Of a stretch of DNA of 64,000 nucleotides, positions 47,250 through 58,583 are shown in pieces (the first letter of the stretch is position 1; each line of letters opens with the position of its first letter). The DNA comes from Kwoniella bestiolae CBS 10118 (lineage: Eukaryota > Basidiomycota > Tremellomycetes > Tremellales > Cryptococcaceae). The position numbers were made by a program, and so were the translations under genes. The notes beneath the pieces were generated by a model, which worked only from the letters and a program-made list of their open reading frames with translations, did no database searches and had not been told where the DNA came from. The stretch spans positions 1,798,001-1,862,000 of the forward strand of contig NC_089243.1 in the NCBI RefSeq assembly GCF_000512585.2, in the 5' to 3' direction.

Positions 47250-47651
47250 TATCATTCTCCTTTATTCGACTTCCTTCCTTCTTAAACGTCAACTTGAAGG
47301 CCTCAACCCTATACGACTAGCCAGTTGAGACAATTTTTCCTTTCCAATGCCGTCTAAAATTCGGTGACGACACAACGTGTATCATCACTCGCTATACACC
47401 GGTATCTCCTTTCGCATGTTCAAGATGATTGGTCACGCAGAAGCATCCTTTATACATTTCGATTTTTGACTCGAAATGCAATTGTGCTCCGTTCGTATCG
47501 CTAGTTAGCATAGGGTGGTATACGAATCATATATAATACTCATACCAAACGCACTCAGCTTGATCCACCGTCTGCCGCCCAACGTTCAATCATATTTCAG
47601 ACTCCCGCCTAGAACGACTCTCATCCTGCAATCTCACCAAGTCCAATAAGT
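47250..47651. promoter_or_regulatory. upstream region of copy 2
   Basis: A 402-nt gap with a TATATAAT element near 47530, about 120 nt before the next putative ATG; no further coding sequence is supported. Confidence 0.4.
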
Positions 47652-48693
47652 ATGCACCAGCGATCACTGCCTGTCCATCACTCACACAGTGTGGTGAGTG
47701 TCGGTGCACCCAAAATAACACCCGGTAAAGTCCAGTATTAACTTTCACATTTTGCATTGTACCACCCAAGCTGACGAGATATCTTTGGTCCCTTCAACTT
47801 CTACTGTAGAAACTCTCATCGGCGAGGTCTCCAACATCCTAGACCAGATTGCCGATACCCTCGATGCAGTCTCAGAACAATGTGCTACAACCTCTTTGAA
47901 CAGGTCGAAATCCGATGAATTGCGTTTGATCGGTTTTGACAAGCTCAATTCCAACTTGCACAACATCCTCGACGTCGCAGATGAGATCAATACTTCTCAA
48001 CACGACGCCTCTTCCCCTTCTTCAGAGTGGCTTGGGGATTGCAATGAGAAGTTGAAGGAGTACAAGGGCTTGAACGTGCAATACCTCTTTCACGAAGGTT
48101 ATAGGACCCTTCCTTGGAGGCATCGGAACTCTGCTGCGGAGTCCATAGCATTGGAGATGGACGTGTATCATAGAATGATTAGCCGGAAGAAGGAGAAACA
48201 CGAGAGGAGAGAAAGAGATGCATCAAGACAATCATCTTTCTGGCCTTGGTCTACAGCAACCAAGACCCCAGCTCATTCGAATCTCAACCTTGATCCTCCT
48301 ACTATTGACTCCGAACGCGTCCATCCAGAGAAAGGTGAGATTTCAGTCGATGGTTATCTGCGTCCGATCTCAATCACGTTACATCAGGGTTCCGGATTAC
48401 TTTCAACATCGGTGTCAGGGGATAAATCGAGCGGGAAGGTTACTACTAACAAGTTACGAATTTTGTCCAACGCTCTGGAAGGCAGGGCTTTCAAGATGCA
48501 CAACTTCCTCTGCAGTCACGATATTGTGAGAAGTGATGAGCCAACTCAAGTGGTGAGAGAAGTTCCCACTCTGGATCCTGAGGTATTGGCAGATCTACGG
48601 ACATTGCAAGATTGGGAAAACCGAAGTGCGCGACATGAGAGGGTCAATTGGTGGGATTGGAACGATCATGTGTACAGCCGGGTTGACATTTAG
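47652..48693 (+). CDS. helical protein of unknown function, copy 2
   Basis: The main exon (about 47772-48693) encodes some 300 residues of good protein, ending VNWWDWNDHVYSRVDI. Its N-terminal part (EVSNILDQIADTLDAVSEQC, then DKLNSNLHNILDVADEI) is similar in pattern to the core of the gene upstream. Further on come YKGLNVQYLFHEGYRTLPWR, a basic stretch (SRKKEKHERRERDASRQ) and a Trp-rich end. The first exon is uncertain: the ATG at 47652 follows the TATA-like box, but the strong GTGAGT donor near 47694 gives the wrong phase for the AAG acceptor after TATTAAC. Weaker donors (GTGTGG or GTGTCG) restore the frame. The function is unknown. Confidence 0.5.
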
Positions 48694-48835
48694 ATTTCAC
48701 GTGCCGCTGAAGAGGTTCTGTTCGATGTATGAGGCTTAGTAATTATCCGTAATAAGGATGGTTGTGTCATGCATGTCGAGTTACTTCATGCCTCGTAGAG
48801 ATGGCGCGAACATACGAGTTCTAGGATATCCAGGT

Positions 48836-50887
48836 CTAGTTATCACCCTCTTCGTCGCTCTCCCCTAAAGCAAATTGATCCTTCTCATCCACTTTGTGCC
48901 TCCTACCTTCTACACTTATACTATTCCTCGCCGAACCTCTATGACTCCGTACCTCCTTCACGTCAAGAGATGCTGCCAAGCGAGATAGGAGATCACCTTG
49001 GCGGTCGATAGTTTTGCGCAGACTGTCTATCTGTTCGAGGAGTACCTGCAAATGAGTGTTATTAGTATTCCCTCTTGCAAAATTTGTTAGAACAACTTGG
49101 GTGCCATATGACATTGAGTCAAGCGGGAGATAGTGCTACGGTCGACCCAGCTTCATGTAACTCACAATCTGATTCTTAGCCAATTTCACATTCGTCAGAT
49201 CCCCTCTCATCTTCTCCGACATGGCCGTCACGGGTGTTCCGTCGGGTCCACCGTCCCACATCCTCGGCAGGCTGTTCAACGCTCTGACTGAAGAAGCCGA
49301 AGACGAAGGTATCATATTGCTTGAGGGAGGTAATGGAGATATGGCTCGATTCCTGGCTATGGGTGCGGTGGTGGGGATTGGAGGTGCAGGTGTGAAAGTA
49401 TTGGAGAATGTATGTAACAGTGGTGCGGAGGTGTTATCGGTTGGGAGGAACGTAGGTGGGGGTGGGGCTTCGAGAGATTCGCGGGGTGAAGTCATGTTTG
49501 ATGGCTGTACAACCAGAATGGTATCAGCTATAAATATAATTTGAGTTTTACGATTGGAGGGGGTGTTGAGAATGAAACACCAACACTCACCGGCTTAGGC
49601 ACCTGCCGAGTCATAGCGTCAAAAACGATCGCAAAGTTTCGACCCAGCACGAAACTCGGTAAAGCAATCAACAGTAATCCAAACATCAGCAATGGAACCG
49701 TTATCAATTTCCCCAAGAACGATTTCGGTGTGATCTCCCCGTATCCCACTGTTGACATGGTGACCAAAGAGAACCAAGCTGTTTTGGGTATTGAATCGAA
49801 TTGACTTGGATCACCATCCGAGTCGATAAATGCTCCTAGTTGATTATCCCATGTTCCCCTTTCTGCAAAATACAGTAATGTCGATGATAATACCAGGACC
49901 AAGAGGATGAAGAAGGATAAAGCCAACAAAGCGTCTTTCGATCGTCGGACAGCCACGTACATGACTTCGATGGTTAATAGCATTTGATTCTGGTATTTGA
50001 ACGCTCGAAATACTCTGAGCAATCGGAATGTTCTTAGGATTGAGAATCGGAAGAGGATGGTGGTATCTTCGTTTTGGGCTACTTCGATGTAATATGGGAG
50101 AATTGCGATTAAGTCGAGTAAGGCGAAGAACGAGGTAACCCAGTTGTAGTACATTGACCAACTATCTGAATGGGCCAGTGATCGGGCGAGATACTCTATA
50201 GTGAAGAGGATCACGATGAATGTATCCAGGCCGAAGAGGGCTCGGGTGGACGTGCGATCGGTATGGAAGGCTGGCATCGTCGATAGAGTCGTCAGGATCG
50301 CACTGTATAGAAAGGCCGATACAAGTCAGTCACAGCTGTTCAATTGAAGCGAACGTCGCAACGTATAGCTGCCTGACTCACCTGAATATTATGGTCCCAG
50401 TAATAGCAATGTGAATGAAGAAAGCCTCTCTCCCACTATTCGGTTCCTCCAATAACAAGTACAATTTCCTTTTCCATCTCGTCCTCATCCCTTGGGCTAT
50501 TGCAAAATGATCTTCACCTTCATCGTTGAACCCCAGCATATGCCCAAAATCAGGTAAGTTGACCTCTTCCGAGTCATTCGCTCGTTCTTCCTCATTTAGA
50601 AAGGCATCTCGGTGGAGTCGCCGAGGTGTCAGTGCATCTTCAGGTGAATCGGGGTACGAATGCGTTCTTGTATGCCTCTTTCTGGGTGTAGGTAGACCTG
50701 CAGTGGGAGCTGAAAATAGGAGATTGGCTGTTGATGTCGTAGGATGGAGGGTTAGTGCACGTGCTTTTGGAGGTGCGTGGGATTGACGTGGTTTCGATGG
50801 TCCCGCTTCGATATCGGTGAGCGATGGGAGTTCGAACTCTTCTGCTGGTAGTGCGCTCGAGCTGGACCCGGGGGGGTAAGAGGACAT
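48836..50887 (-). CDS. voltage-gated potassium channel (Kv type)
   Basis: Four exons (50887-50382, 50302-49591, 49504-49166, 49045-48836) give 588 residues. One six-helix module: S1 (FIHIAITGTIIFSAILTTL), S2 (ALFGLDTFIVILFTIEYLAR), S3 (WVTSFFALLDLIAILPYYIE), an S4 with regularly spaced Arg (RFSILRTFRLLRVFRAFKYQ), S5 (SFFILLVLVLSSTLLYFAER) and a pore loop ending in the K+ filter TMSTVGYGE, then S6 (LLMFGLLLIALPSFVLG). The PxP-like hinge of animal Kv S6 is not present. The C-terminus carries a coiled coil (VLLEQIDSLRKTIDRQGDLL), which may aid tetramer formation. A channel with an intact Kv sensor is unusual in yeasts, which normally rely on TRK and TOK. It is divergent from eIF5B. Confidence 0.87.
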
Positions 50888-51339
50888 TTCGTCTGAAGGG
50901 TAAGAGATTATGCTATATGATCGGTAGGCCTCTCATGAGTCGATAAAAGTGGTGAGATGTGTCTGAGACTATCGAGGCTGCTGATGTTTTTGACAAAGGA
51001 AATCAAACTTCAATGATCTTTCAACTTTCATCTTTCACCTTCGCGTTGACGACGACAAACACGTCGGATAGCTCGGCTAATATGGAGGTGAACAGGTAAT
51101 TACGTAAGAAGCGGTACATAAAAGGTAGGAATGAATAATTTCCGTCGCTCGACCAACACCCTCTTTGTCCCTCCATCACTTTGACTTTTTCGTTCGGTGT
51201 CTGTCTCAAGATATATCTCTTTATTGTCCCGCTCATAGAAGTATTTTCTTTTCCCAAAACTAACCCTCGAAGGACGTAGGGTGTATATACAGTCATTTGA
51301 CGAACACTACTTACGATCACTTACTAGAAAAACACCGCA
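50888..51339. promoter_or_regulatory. divergent promoter, Kv channel / eIF5B
   Basis: A 452-nt gap between divergent start codons; no further coding sequence is supported. Confidence 0.45.
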
Positions 51340-54300
51340 ATGCCGCCAAAGAAGGGAGCCAAGAAAGGTGGCAAGAAGAACCAGGACGATGATGAGTTCT
51401 GGTATGTCGAATGTTCCTTTTCGAAAGGAAAGGGGAGATGCTCATCTGCTTGTAATCGTTCGTGCAGGGAGAAGAAGGAAGCTGCGTTGGCCGAGTCAAC
51501 TCCAGCATCAGAGGAGATACCTCAACCTGCTAAATCAGGTAAAAACAAGAAGACAGGTGGAGTGTTTGATTTGCTGGATGAGGGTGAGAATATGGATGAT
51601 GAGGATGAAGGTGGCGATTTGATGGTAAGTTATCGATCCAGTTATCAAGCCTTTCATAATCTGACATTCAATTTACGTTTCATCACCCGATTTCAGGCTA
51701 TGATAGCTGCCAATGCCGCGAAGAAGAAGGACAAGAAGAAGAATAAGAAGAAATACGACTTTGACGAGGACGAAGACCAACAAGATCAAGATCAACCACC
51801 TGCTGAGGTAGATACCAAACCTAACTTGGATGATGAATGGCCAGAGGACGATGTGAAACCCAAGAAAGGAAAGAAAGATAAGAAGAACAAGAAGAAGGCT
51901 GCTCCCGTAGATGAAGATGAGGAGATGGAAGAACCCCCTGCTGCCGAACCTACAACAGCGGTGAATATAGATGATGAGTGGCCTGAGGAGGATGTGAAAC
52001 CTAAGAAAGGCAAGAAGGGGAAGAAGGGGAAGAAAGCTGTAGAGGAGGAAGAGGAGGATTTGGATGCTATATTGGAGAAGGCTGCTGCTGAGCGAAGAGC
52101 TGCTGAGGAAGCTGCCAAGGCGGCTGAGCCTACGCCTACGCCTGCTCCCGCTGTTGAAGCTGAACCGGCTGCTGAGGATGATGACGAAGCTGGAGATGAC
52201 GGACCAAAAGTGAGCTGGCATTCGGGTCCATACTAGACAGCAGCTTACTTTGAGTATAGATTTTGACGAAAGCTCAGAAAGAAAAGCTAAAGAAGGAGAA
52301 AGAGAAGGTACGTGTGTATCTTACGAATTAGTGTAAGCAATACATGTGCTAATTAGACTTTCGCTTTCATCAGGCAAAGAAGAAAGCCCAAGCTGCAGCC
52401 AAGAAAGCCACTGCTCCTACTCCTGCTACCGAAGAACCAACACCTTCCACCCCCGAACCCGCCGCCGAAGCTGAAGAGGACGAAGGGGATGAAGAAGCAG
52501 CCGGTGGCGATAAGAAAAAGAAGAAGAAGAAGAAGCCCGCTGCTAAAGCCGCTGAACCCGCTCCAGCAGCAGCAAAGGGAAAGAAAGTACCAGCTCATAT
52601 CGCTGCTATGCAAGCTGCCATGGAGGAGAAGAAGAGAATGGAGGAAGAAGCTAGAAAAGTGGAGGAAGAGAGGTTAAGGAAGATAGAAGAGGAGGAAGCG
52701 AGATTAGCCGAAGAAGAGGCTAAGATTGCTGGAGCCAAGGCGGCAAAGAAAGCTAAAGAGAAGGAGAAGCAGGCTCGTGCTAAAGCTGAAGGAAGGGCTC
52801 TTACCCCTGCTCAGAAGAGAGAAAAAGCCGCAGCAGAAGCTAGGAAACAAGCTATGTTGGCTAGTGGTATGGTAGTAGCTGGTTTGCAGGACGGTGGAGC
52901 TGCTCCTGAAGCTAAGAAGAAGGTCGTATATGGTAACAGGAAGAAACAGCAGAAACCTACCGCTAAGGAAACTGCTACTCCACCTCCTGAACCTGCTTCC
53001 CCCGCTCCCGCTCCTGTAGAGAAGAAACCCGAACCTACACCTGCACCTGCTAAGGAAGAAAGTGAAGATGATTGGGATAAATCGGAGGATGAGGTTGAGA
53101 AGGTCGTGGCTGGTGTTGATAAACTCAAGGTAGAAGAGTCAGAGGATGATTGGGACAAATCATCGGATGATGAAGCTGCTCCTGCTCCTGCATCAGCTGC
53201 CGCACCTAAAGCAGCTGCACCTACTCCATCTAAAACCACTCCAGCTTCCGCTCCTACTCCTGCTGCTCCCGCTACCAACGACAAACCTGCTCCTAAAGCC
53301 AATGGAAAAGCTCCTGCTCCTGCCGAAGAAGAAGAGGAGTCCTCAGAGGAAGAGTCATCGGAAGAAGAGACTGACTCGGATGATGATTCTGAGGAAGAGT
53401 CCGATTCGGAGGATGAGGCTGCTGTTAGAAAGGCTGCTGCTCTTGAGAAGATTGAAAAAAGAAAGCAAGCTGCTCAAGCTGCTGGTAACAAGGAAGACCT
53501 CCGATCTCCTATCTGTTGTATTTTGGGTCATGTCGATCACGGTAAGACCAAGTTGCTGGATCAGGTGAGTCTAAAGTCTTCCTGATATTTGTATTTACTC
53601 AAGCTGACTTGAGCTTCTTTTGTAGATCCGTCAAACTTCCGTCGCTGAGGGAGAAGCGGGAGGTATCACCCAACAGATCGGTGCTACTTTCTTCCCTAAA
53701 TCTGCCATTGTGGAGAAGACAGCTGTGGTCAACCCTGTAAGTTGAGGGGTATGTTACAATCCAACGAGTAACTGACAATGCGCTTCTAGGAAAACGCAAC
53801 CGATGTCAAGATTCCCGGTTTACTCATCATCGACACACCAGGACACGAGTCCTTCTCCAACTTGCGAACTCGAGGTTCGTCCTTATGTAACATCGCTATC
53901 TTGGTAGTAGACATCACTCAAGGTCTTGAACCTCAAACCATCGAATCCATCAACTTGCTCAAAAAGGGTCGAACACCTTTCATCGTAGCTTTGAACAAGA
54001 TTGACAGGATGTACGGCTGGGAGCCCAAGAAGAACGCGGGATTCAGGGAAACATTGAACTCTCAAAAAGCCTTTGTAAAATCAGAGTTCGAAGATCGAGT
54101 TAAAGCTGCCAAACTTGCTTTCGCGGAACAAGGATTCAACGCTGAGCTGTTCGATGAGAATAAGAACCTGGGTAGAAACATCTCCTTGGTACCTACTTCT
54201 GCTATCACTGGTGAAGGTATACCCGATATGCTCTTGTTATTGGTCAAGCTTACTCAAGAGAGGATGAACGCCAATTTGATGTACATCTCGGAATTGGAGT

Positions 54301-55815
54301 GTACCATCTTAGAAGTCAAGATCATCGAAGGATTGGGTACCACTATCGATGTGATCTTGTCGAACGGTGTGATGAGGGAAGGAGATAAAATTGTGTTGTG
54401 CGGTTCCGACGGACCCATCGTAACCAACGTTAGGGCATTGTTGACACCTCAGCCATTGCGAGAACTGAGGATCAAGGTTAGTTGATTTTCCTTACCGTAG
54501 GAATGTAAGCTAATATTGGACTTGACGATAGTCCGCCTACGTGCACAATAAAGAAGTCCGAGCGGCGTTGGGAGTGAAAATCTCTGCGCCGGGGCTTGAA
54601 AAGGCTATTGCAGGGGCTAAGCTCTACGTAGCGCACGACGATGACGAAGTAGAAGCATACAAGGATATGGCGATGGACGATCTTTCCTCTCTAGCCAAAT
54701 TCGTCACCAAGACAGGAAAGGGAGTTTGGGTCCAGGCTTCTACACTGGGTTCTCTCGAGGCGCTCTTGACCTTCTTGCAGCAGATGAAAATCCCCGTGTT
54801 TAACTTTGGTATTGGACCGGTGTATAAGAGTACGATTGTGAAGGCTGGGATTATGCTGGATAGAGCACCGGAGTATGCGGTGATAATGGCGTTCGATGTG
54901 ACTATTGAGAAGGAGGCGGAGGAGCTGGCGAAGAAGGCGGGGATGAAGATTTTCTCTTGTGCGTATGGTTCTCTTGTTTCACTTAACCGAAATATTGAGC
55001 AATGTACATCGTTACTAGTTGATTGAGCTAAAATCTTACGTTACCTTTAGCCATGGTTATCTACCACCTCTTCGATGCCTTCCAGAAATACATGGCCGAA
55101 GTGCAAGAATCTCGACGAAAGGAGGCTGCACCCAATGCTGTTTGGCCGGTACGAATGAAGATTCTCAAGGCTTTCGCTCATAGAGATCCTATTATTCTGG
55201 GATGCGATATCATTGAGGGATCCATGAGGGTTGGTACGCCCGTCGGTGTGGTTAAGGTTGATAAAGCCACTGGAAAGAGGGAGATCATAACGCTGGGTAA
55301 GATGTGAGTGGACTTTGGCTTGACTAACAGACTGTTCTTGAACCGTTTACTTGAGCATTTATCATGGACATTTGATCATGATTTTCTCGTCAGTCGGACC
55401 AACGCTGACACGCTGCCCATATATAGCACATCCCTCGAAATCAACCATAAACCATTCACGATAGTCAAGAAATCCCAAGTCGGAGCGGGTGTAGCAGTCA
55501 AGATTGAACGAGCACCGTATCAGACCGCTAGGATGTTCAACAGACAGTCAGTTGCCTTCCACTTGCCCAGGACATGCAGACTAATTGACCTTTGTTCTGC
55601 CATAGCTTCGACGAGAAAGATGAAGTGGTATCGCTCATTACAAGGCAAAGTATCGATACGCTGAGTGAGTCTTAGTTTCATGGTGTTCTTCTTATGCTCG
55701 TCGACCGTGCTTATGTGTTATACCCACTCTCGCAGAGACGACATTCCGAGATCAAGTGGAAATGGCTGATTGGGCAATAATCAAGAAGATGAAGACGGAG
55801 CAGGGAGTGGCGTAA
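51340..55815 (+). CDS. FUN12: translation initiation factor eIF5B
   Basis: Many exons, from 51340 to a TAA at 55813-55815; the protein is about 1,200 residues. The N-terminal half is low complexity: Lys/Glu/Ala-rich with KKGKKGKKGKK runs and two pairs of internal repeats (DDEWPEEDVKPKKGKK and ESEDDWDKS). The second half is the GTPase: G1 GHVDHGKT, switch-I region EGEAGGITQQIGAT, G3 DTPGHESF, G4 NKID, G5 PTSAITGEG, followed by domains II-IV (for example VHNKEVRAALGVKISAPGLE and SQVGAGVAVKIERAPY, with MADWAIIKKMKTEQG at the end). eIF5B joins the 60S subunit to the initiation complex. It is cytosolic and essential for normal growth in yeast. Confidence 0.96.
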
Positions 55816-56089
55816 ATTCGAATAAACAGAAAGAGTCAGATTTGACTGACTCCTCCCTCTTTGTTCTCACATTTGCATTTTTGTACTGATTCTCTCTGAG
55901 CATGTCCCATCTGGTTTTCTCCGTTTGATATTATATCTCGTAACGATGGTTTTTGTTATCAATGCATGGATGGCATATCTATAATTCTGTATTTTACAAG
56001 CATAATTCAAGGGCAAAACTCTCTCCTCTACAACTGCTAGGCATTCCCTACACTGTTGTGCATCCAACTTTGAGGTGTAAGGATAGGTC
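55816..56089. other. intergenic, convergent 3' ends
   Basis: A 274-nt AT-rich spacer between the ends of eIF5B and the FYVE-RING gene; nothing further seen. Confidence 0.5.
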
Positions 56090-58078
56090 TCATGTTCTAT
56101 AAATTCTTATTAGACGTTGTCTGTCGAATCGATATCAAGTCAGCATTGATCATCATCTACCACGAATAACGAGCTAAGAACCGCTCACGACGTAACTATT
56201 CTCGTTCTGCACAACGGACATTCCTGACTTGTAGCCATGATCAGATCCGAGCAATCTACGAAATACATCATATCAGCTTGGACCTACTTCTCGAAAGATG
56301 TATGAAAAAGGAGAAAGCACTCACGAGCACACATACAAAGATGACTATCATCGTTCATTTCAACACATCAGCGTAAGCTCAGCACTCCACGACCATGTTA
56401 TTATGAAAGCTCACCCGCAATCTACCACCGCCAAGGTCGCTTCCTCATCTTGACAAACCACACATAATCCCCTATCAATCTCAGGCATAGGTCCAGTGGG
56501 TACTTTCGTTTTCATCTCTTCCTCTGTTTTCTCGCCTTCCTCTTCTTCCTTGTTTTCTGCAGACGGGGAATTACCGTTGATCACTGGAGCAGAAGCTGAT
56601 AGACCCGCCGCGAGGCGTTCTTCCTCGATCCTTTGACGCTCGAGACGCTTCCGTTCGTCCACTATCAGCTCGTTGACTCGGTCTATCAGTTGTTCCCTGA
56701 ATCATCAGACAAGCAATATCAGTACGCCATACGACCCTACACGCGCATAGAGGTTACGTGAAATGATGGATGAAGGAACATAACTCACTTCTCCAACACC
56801 TGCTTGAAATCCACCCTCACATGATTCTCATACAATATCGCCTTGAGGGTACCTATACTCAAAGAAGAGAGATACGATTTCGGTAGGCTGACCAAGGAAA
56901 GGATGGTAGGTACGGGCGGAGGAGGGGGAGCAGGTGAGGCCTGTGGTTTAGGTGTTGAAGTGACGGGTCTGGCTTGCTGAGGTGGTCGGGGGGTAGGTTG
57001 AGCAGGCGGTGGAGGTCTATAGGTGTTTTGAGGGGGTGGGGGACGGTAGTGGTTCTGAGGAGGCGGGGGACGATAGTACGTCTGAGGGGGAGGTCTAGCC
57101 TGTTGTGGAGGTGGGGGTCTGGCACGTGGAGTTGGTGTGGGAGTTGAGGATTGGGAGGAAGGTTGGCCTGATTTGGGGACGGATCGTCTTCTGTAGTAGC
57201 TCTGGTTGTGTGTGAATGGTATCAGCGATCAAATTGACTCACAAGGATCGGTTGGTAGGAGGCGGAAGAGGTTCTCACCTCTGCCTCATGTGATAGACAC
57301 CCCGTATTTGGATTCCGAGCCCTTATGACGGCTTGTACAAAGTCTTCTTTCTCTTTGGGTCCTACACATGGTATATTGTATGCTGCTAGGTATTCTTTCA
57401 GTCGTTTGATAGGTAATGCTCGGAGTTGAGTTAGGTTTGCAGCGGTCACTATACATACACCAAAGGTAGATCAGCATTCCGTCAGCATGAAGAAATCCGG
57501 GAGAACCTTTTGATCAACATAGGAGACAAGTGTACATTGACTGCTCACCCTGTAACATGCCCAGACAAGGCAAACAGACACTCTCAACCTCATACCCACT
57601 TCCAACATTATTACTCTTCTCATCCAGCCCTAAACCCTCTTTCAACCCTTCCTTGATCTCGTTGAATATACTTGCTGGGCCATTCGAGTTCGACGAAGAA
57701 GAGGACGATGAAGCTTGACCAGCTCTTCTGGGCATCAACGCCTGTCCGTCTGAGATGCAGTTGGAGCAATACTCGTAGCCGCAATGGCCGCAGACGTGTT
57801 TACGTCGGAAGAGGAAGTTGAACTCTTTGGAACATTGTCTGCAATCTTATATACACCGATACGATTAGCATCTATCTCTCGGAATGATTTCATAAAGCAC
57901 AAAGTGTTCTCATTTCGATAAGTCAAGGAAGACAAAGACTCACTGGAAGATTCGATCACTGGTGGCGGACCGGATACTACAGACATTGTCAATCAGCTGG
58001 CAGGATTGAAGAGAGGATGAGCAGCTCACGGATAGGTAAGCCTGGAGGAGGTATCCTAGCTGGACGTTGAGATTCCAT
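56090..58078 (-). CDS. FYVE - SAP-like - RING ubiquitin ligase (CARP/RFFL-like)
   Basis: At least nine exons from MESQRPARIPPP at 58078 to a TGA at 56090-56092. Order: a FYVE-like zinc finger (CRQCSKEFNFLFRRKHVCGH, then CGYEYCSNC); a SAP-like helix pair (LTQLRALPIKRLKEYLAAYN, IPCVGPKEKEDFVQAVIRAR); a Pro-rich linker (YYRPPPPQ and YRPPPP repeats); a second SAP-like segment (LSIGTLKAILYENHVRVDFK, VLEKEQLIDRVNELI); a charged coil; and a C3HC4 RING (CVVCQDE, CGHLCMCAHC, CPLC) ending RTRIVTSQRLIRIYRT. This is the domain order of animal CARP proteins (RFFL, RNF34), membrane-targeted E3 ligases. The known fungal FYVE-RING protein, Pib1, has no SAP part. The FYVE basic patch is altered (RKHVCGHCG), so PI3P binding is not certain. 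Confidence 0.8.
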
Positions 58079-58583
58079 CTGATGTGTTTGTTGCTTTGTG
58101 TGAGATAAACAAGAAGAGCGATGAGGAATGAACGATGAATGTCTAAATCAGAGTAACCCAGGCTTATTCAGCTTTGGCCGTCGGGCTGACTCCGATGTGA
58201 TGGTCGATGTCGATCTGAGCAGTGTACAGTATCGGATGGTGTTGACTCGACGTTGATAACAGACCAAAATGATATGTATGAGAGCAGCTCTATGATGATA
58301 TATCTATCCTTCTCCTGCATGCATAGTAATAAAAAGAAAAGAATAACAAAGAACGAGAGGAATGTTGCATGTTGATTATGGACTTGGCAACTCATAGATG
58401 ATGACGCAAAACACGCTTATAGTAAAAGATATCCCGGGTCATAACATCTCCACGTTCATACCACATCTCTCCATCTCTATACCATCGCATTCGTTTACTT
58501 GCTACTCTCTACCATACCTGTACTCCTCGTCTCTAATGCGAATGCGAACCCTAAGATTATAGATCGATATCACTTGATGTAGG
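58079..58583. promoter_or_regulatory. divergent promoter, FYVE-RING / UVRAG-like
   Basis: A 505-nt gap. The sequence is AT-rich, and no further gene is supported. Confidence 0.45.

Noticed and set aside
51673..53302. Long minus-strand open frames (182, 108 and 163 codons) opposite eIF5B
   Set aside because: They are Ser/Leu/Phe or Ala/Gly low-complexity mirrors of the Lys/Glu/Ala-rich coding strand, with no splice context of their own.
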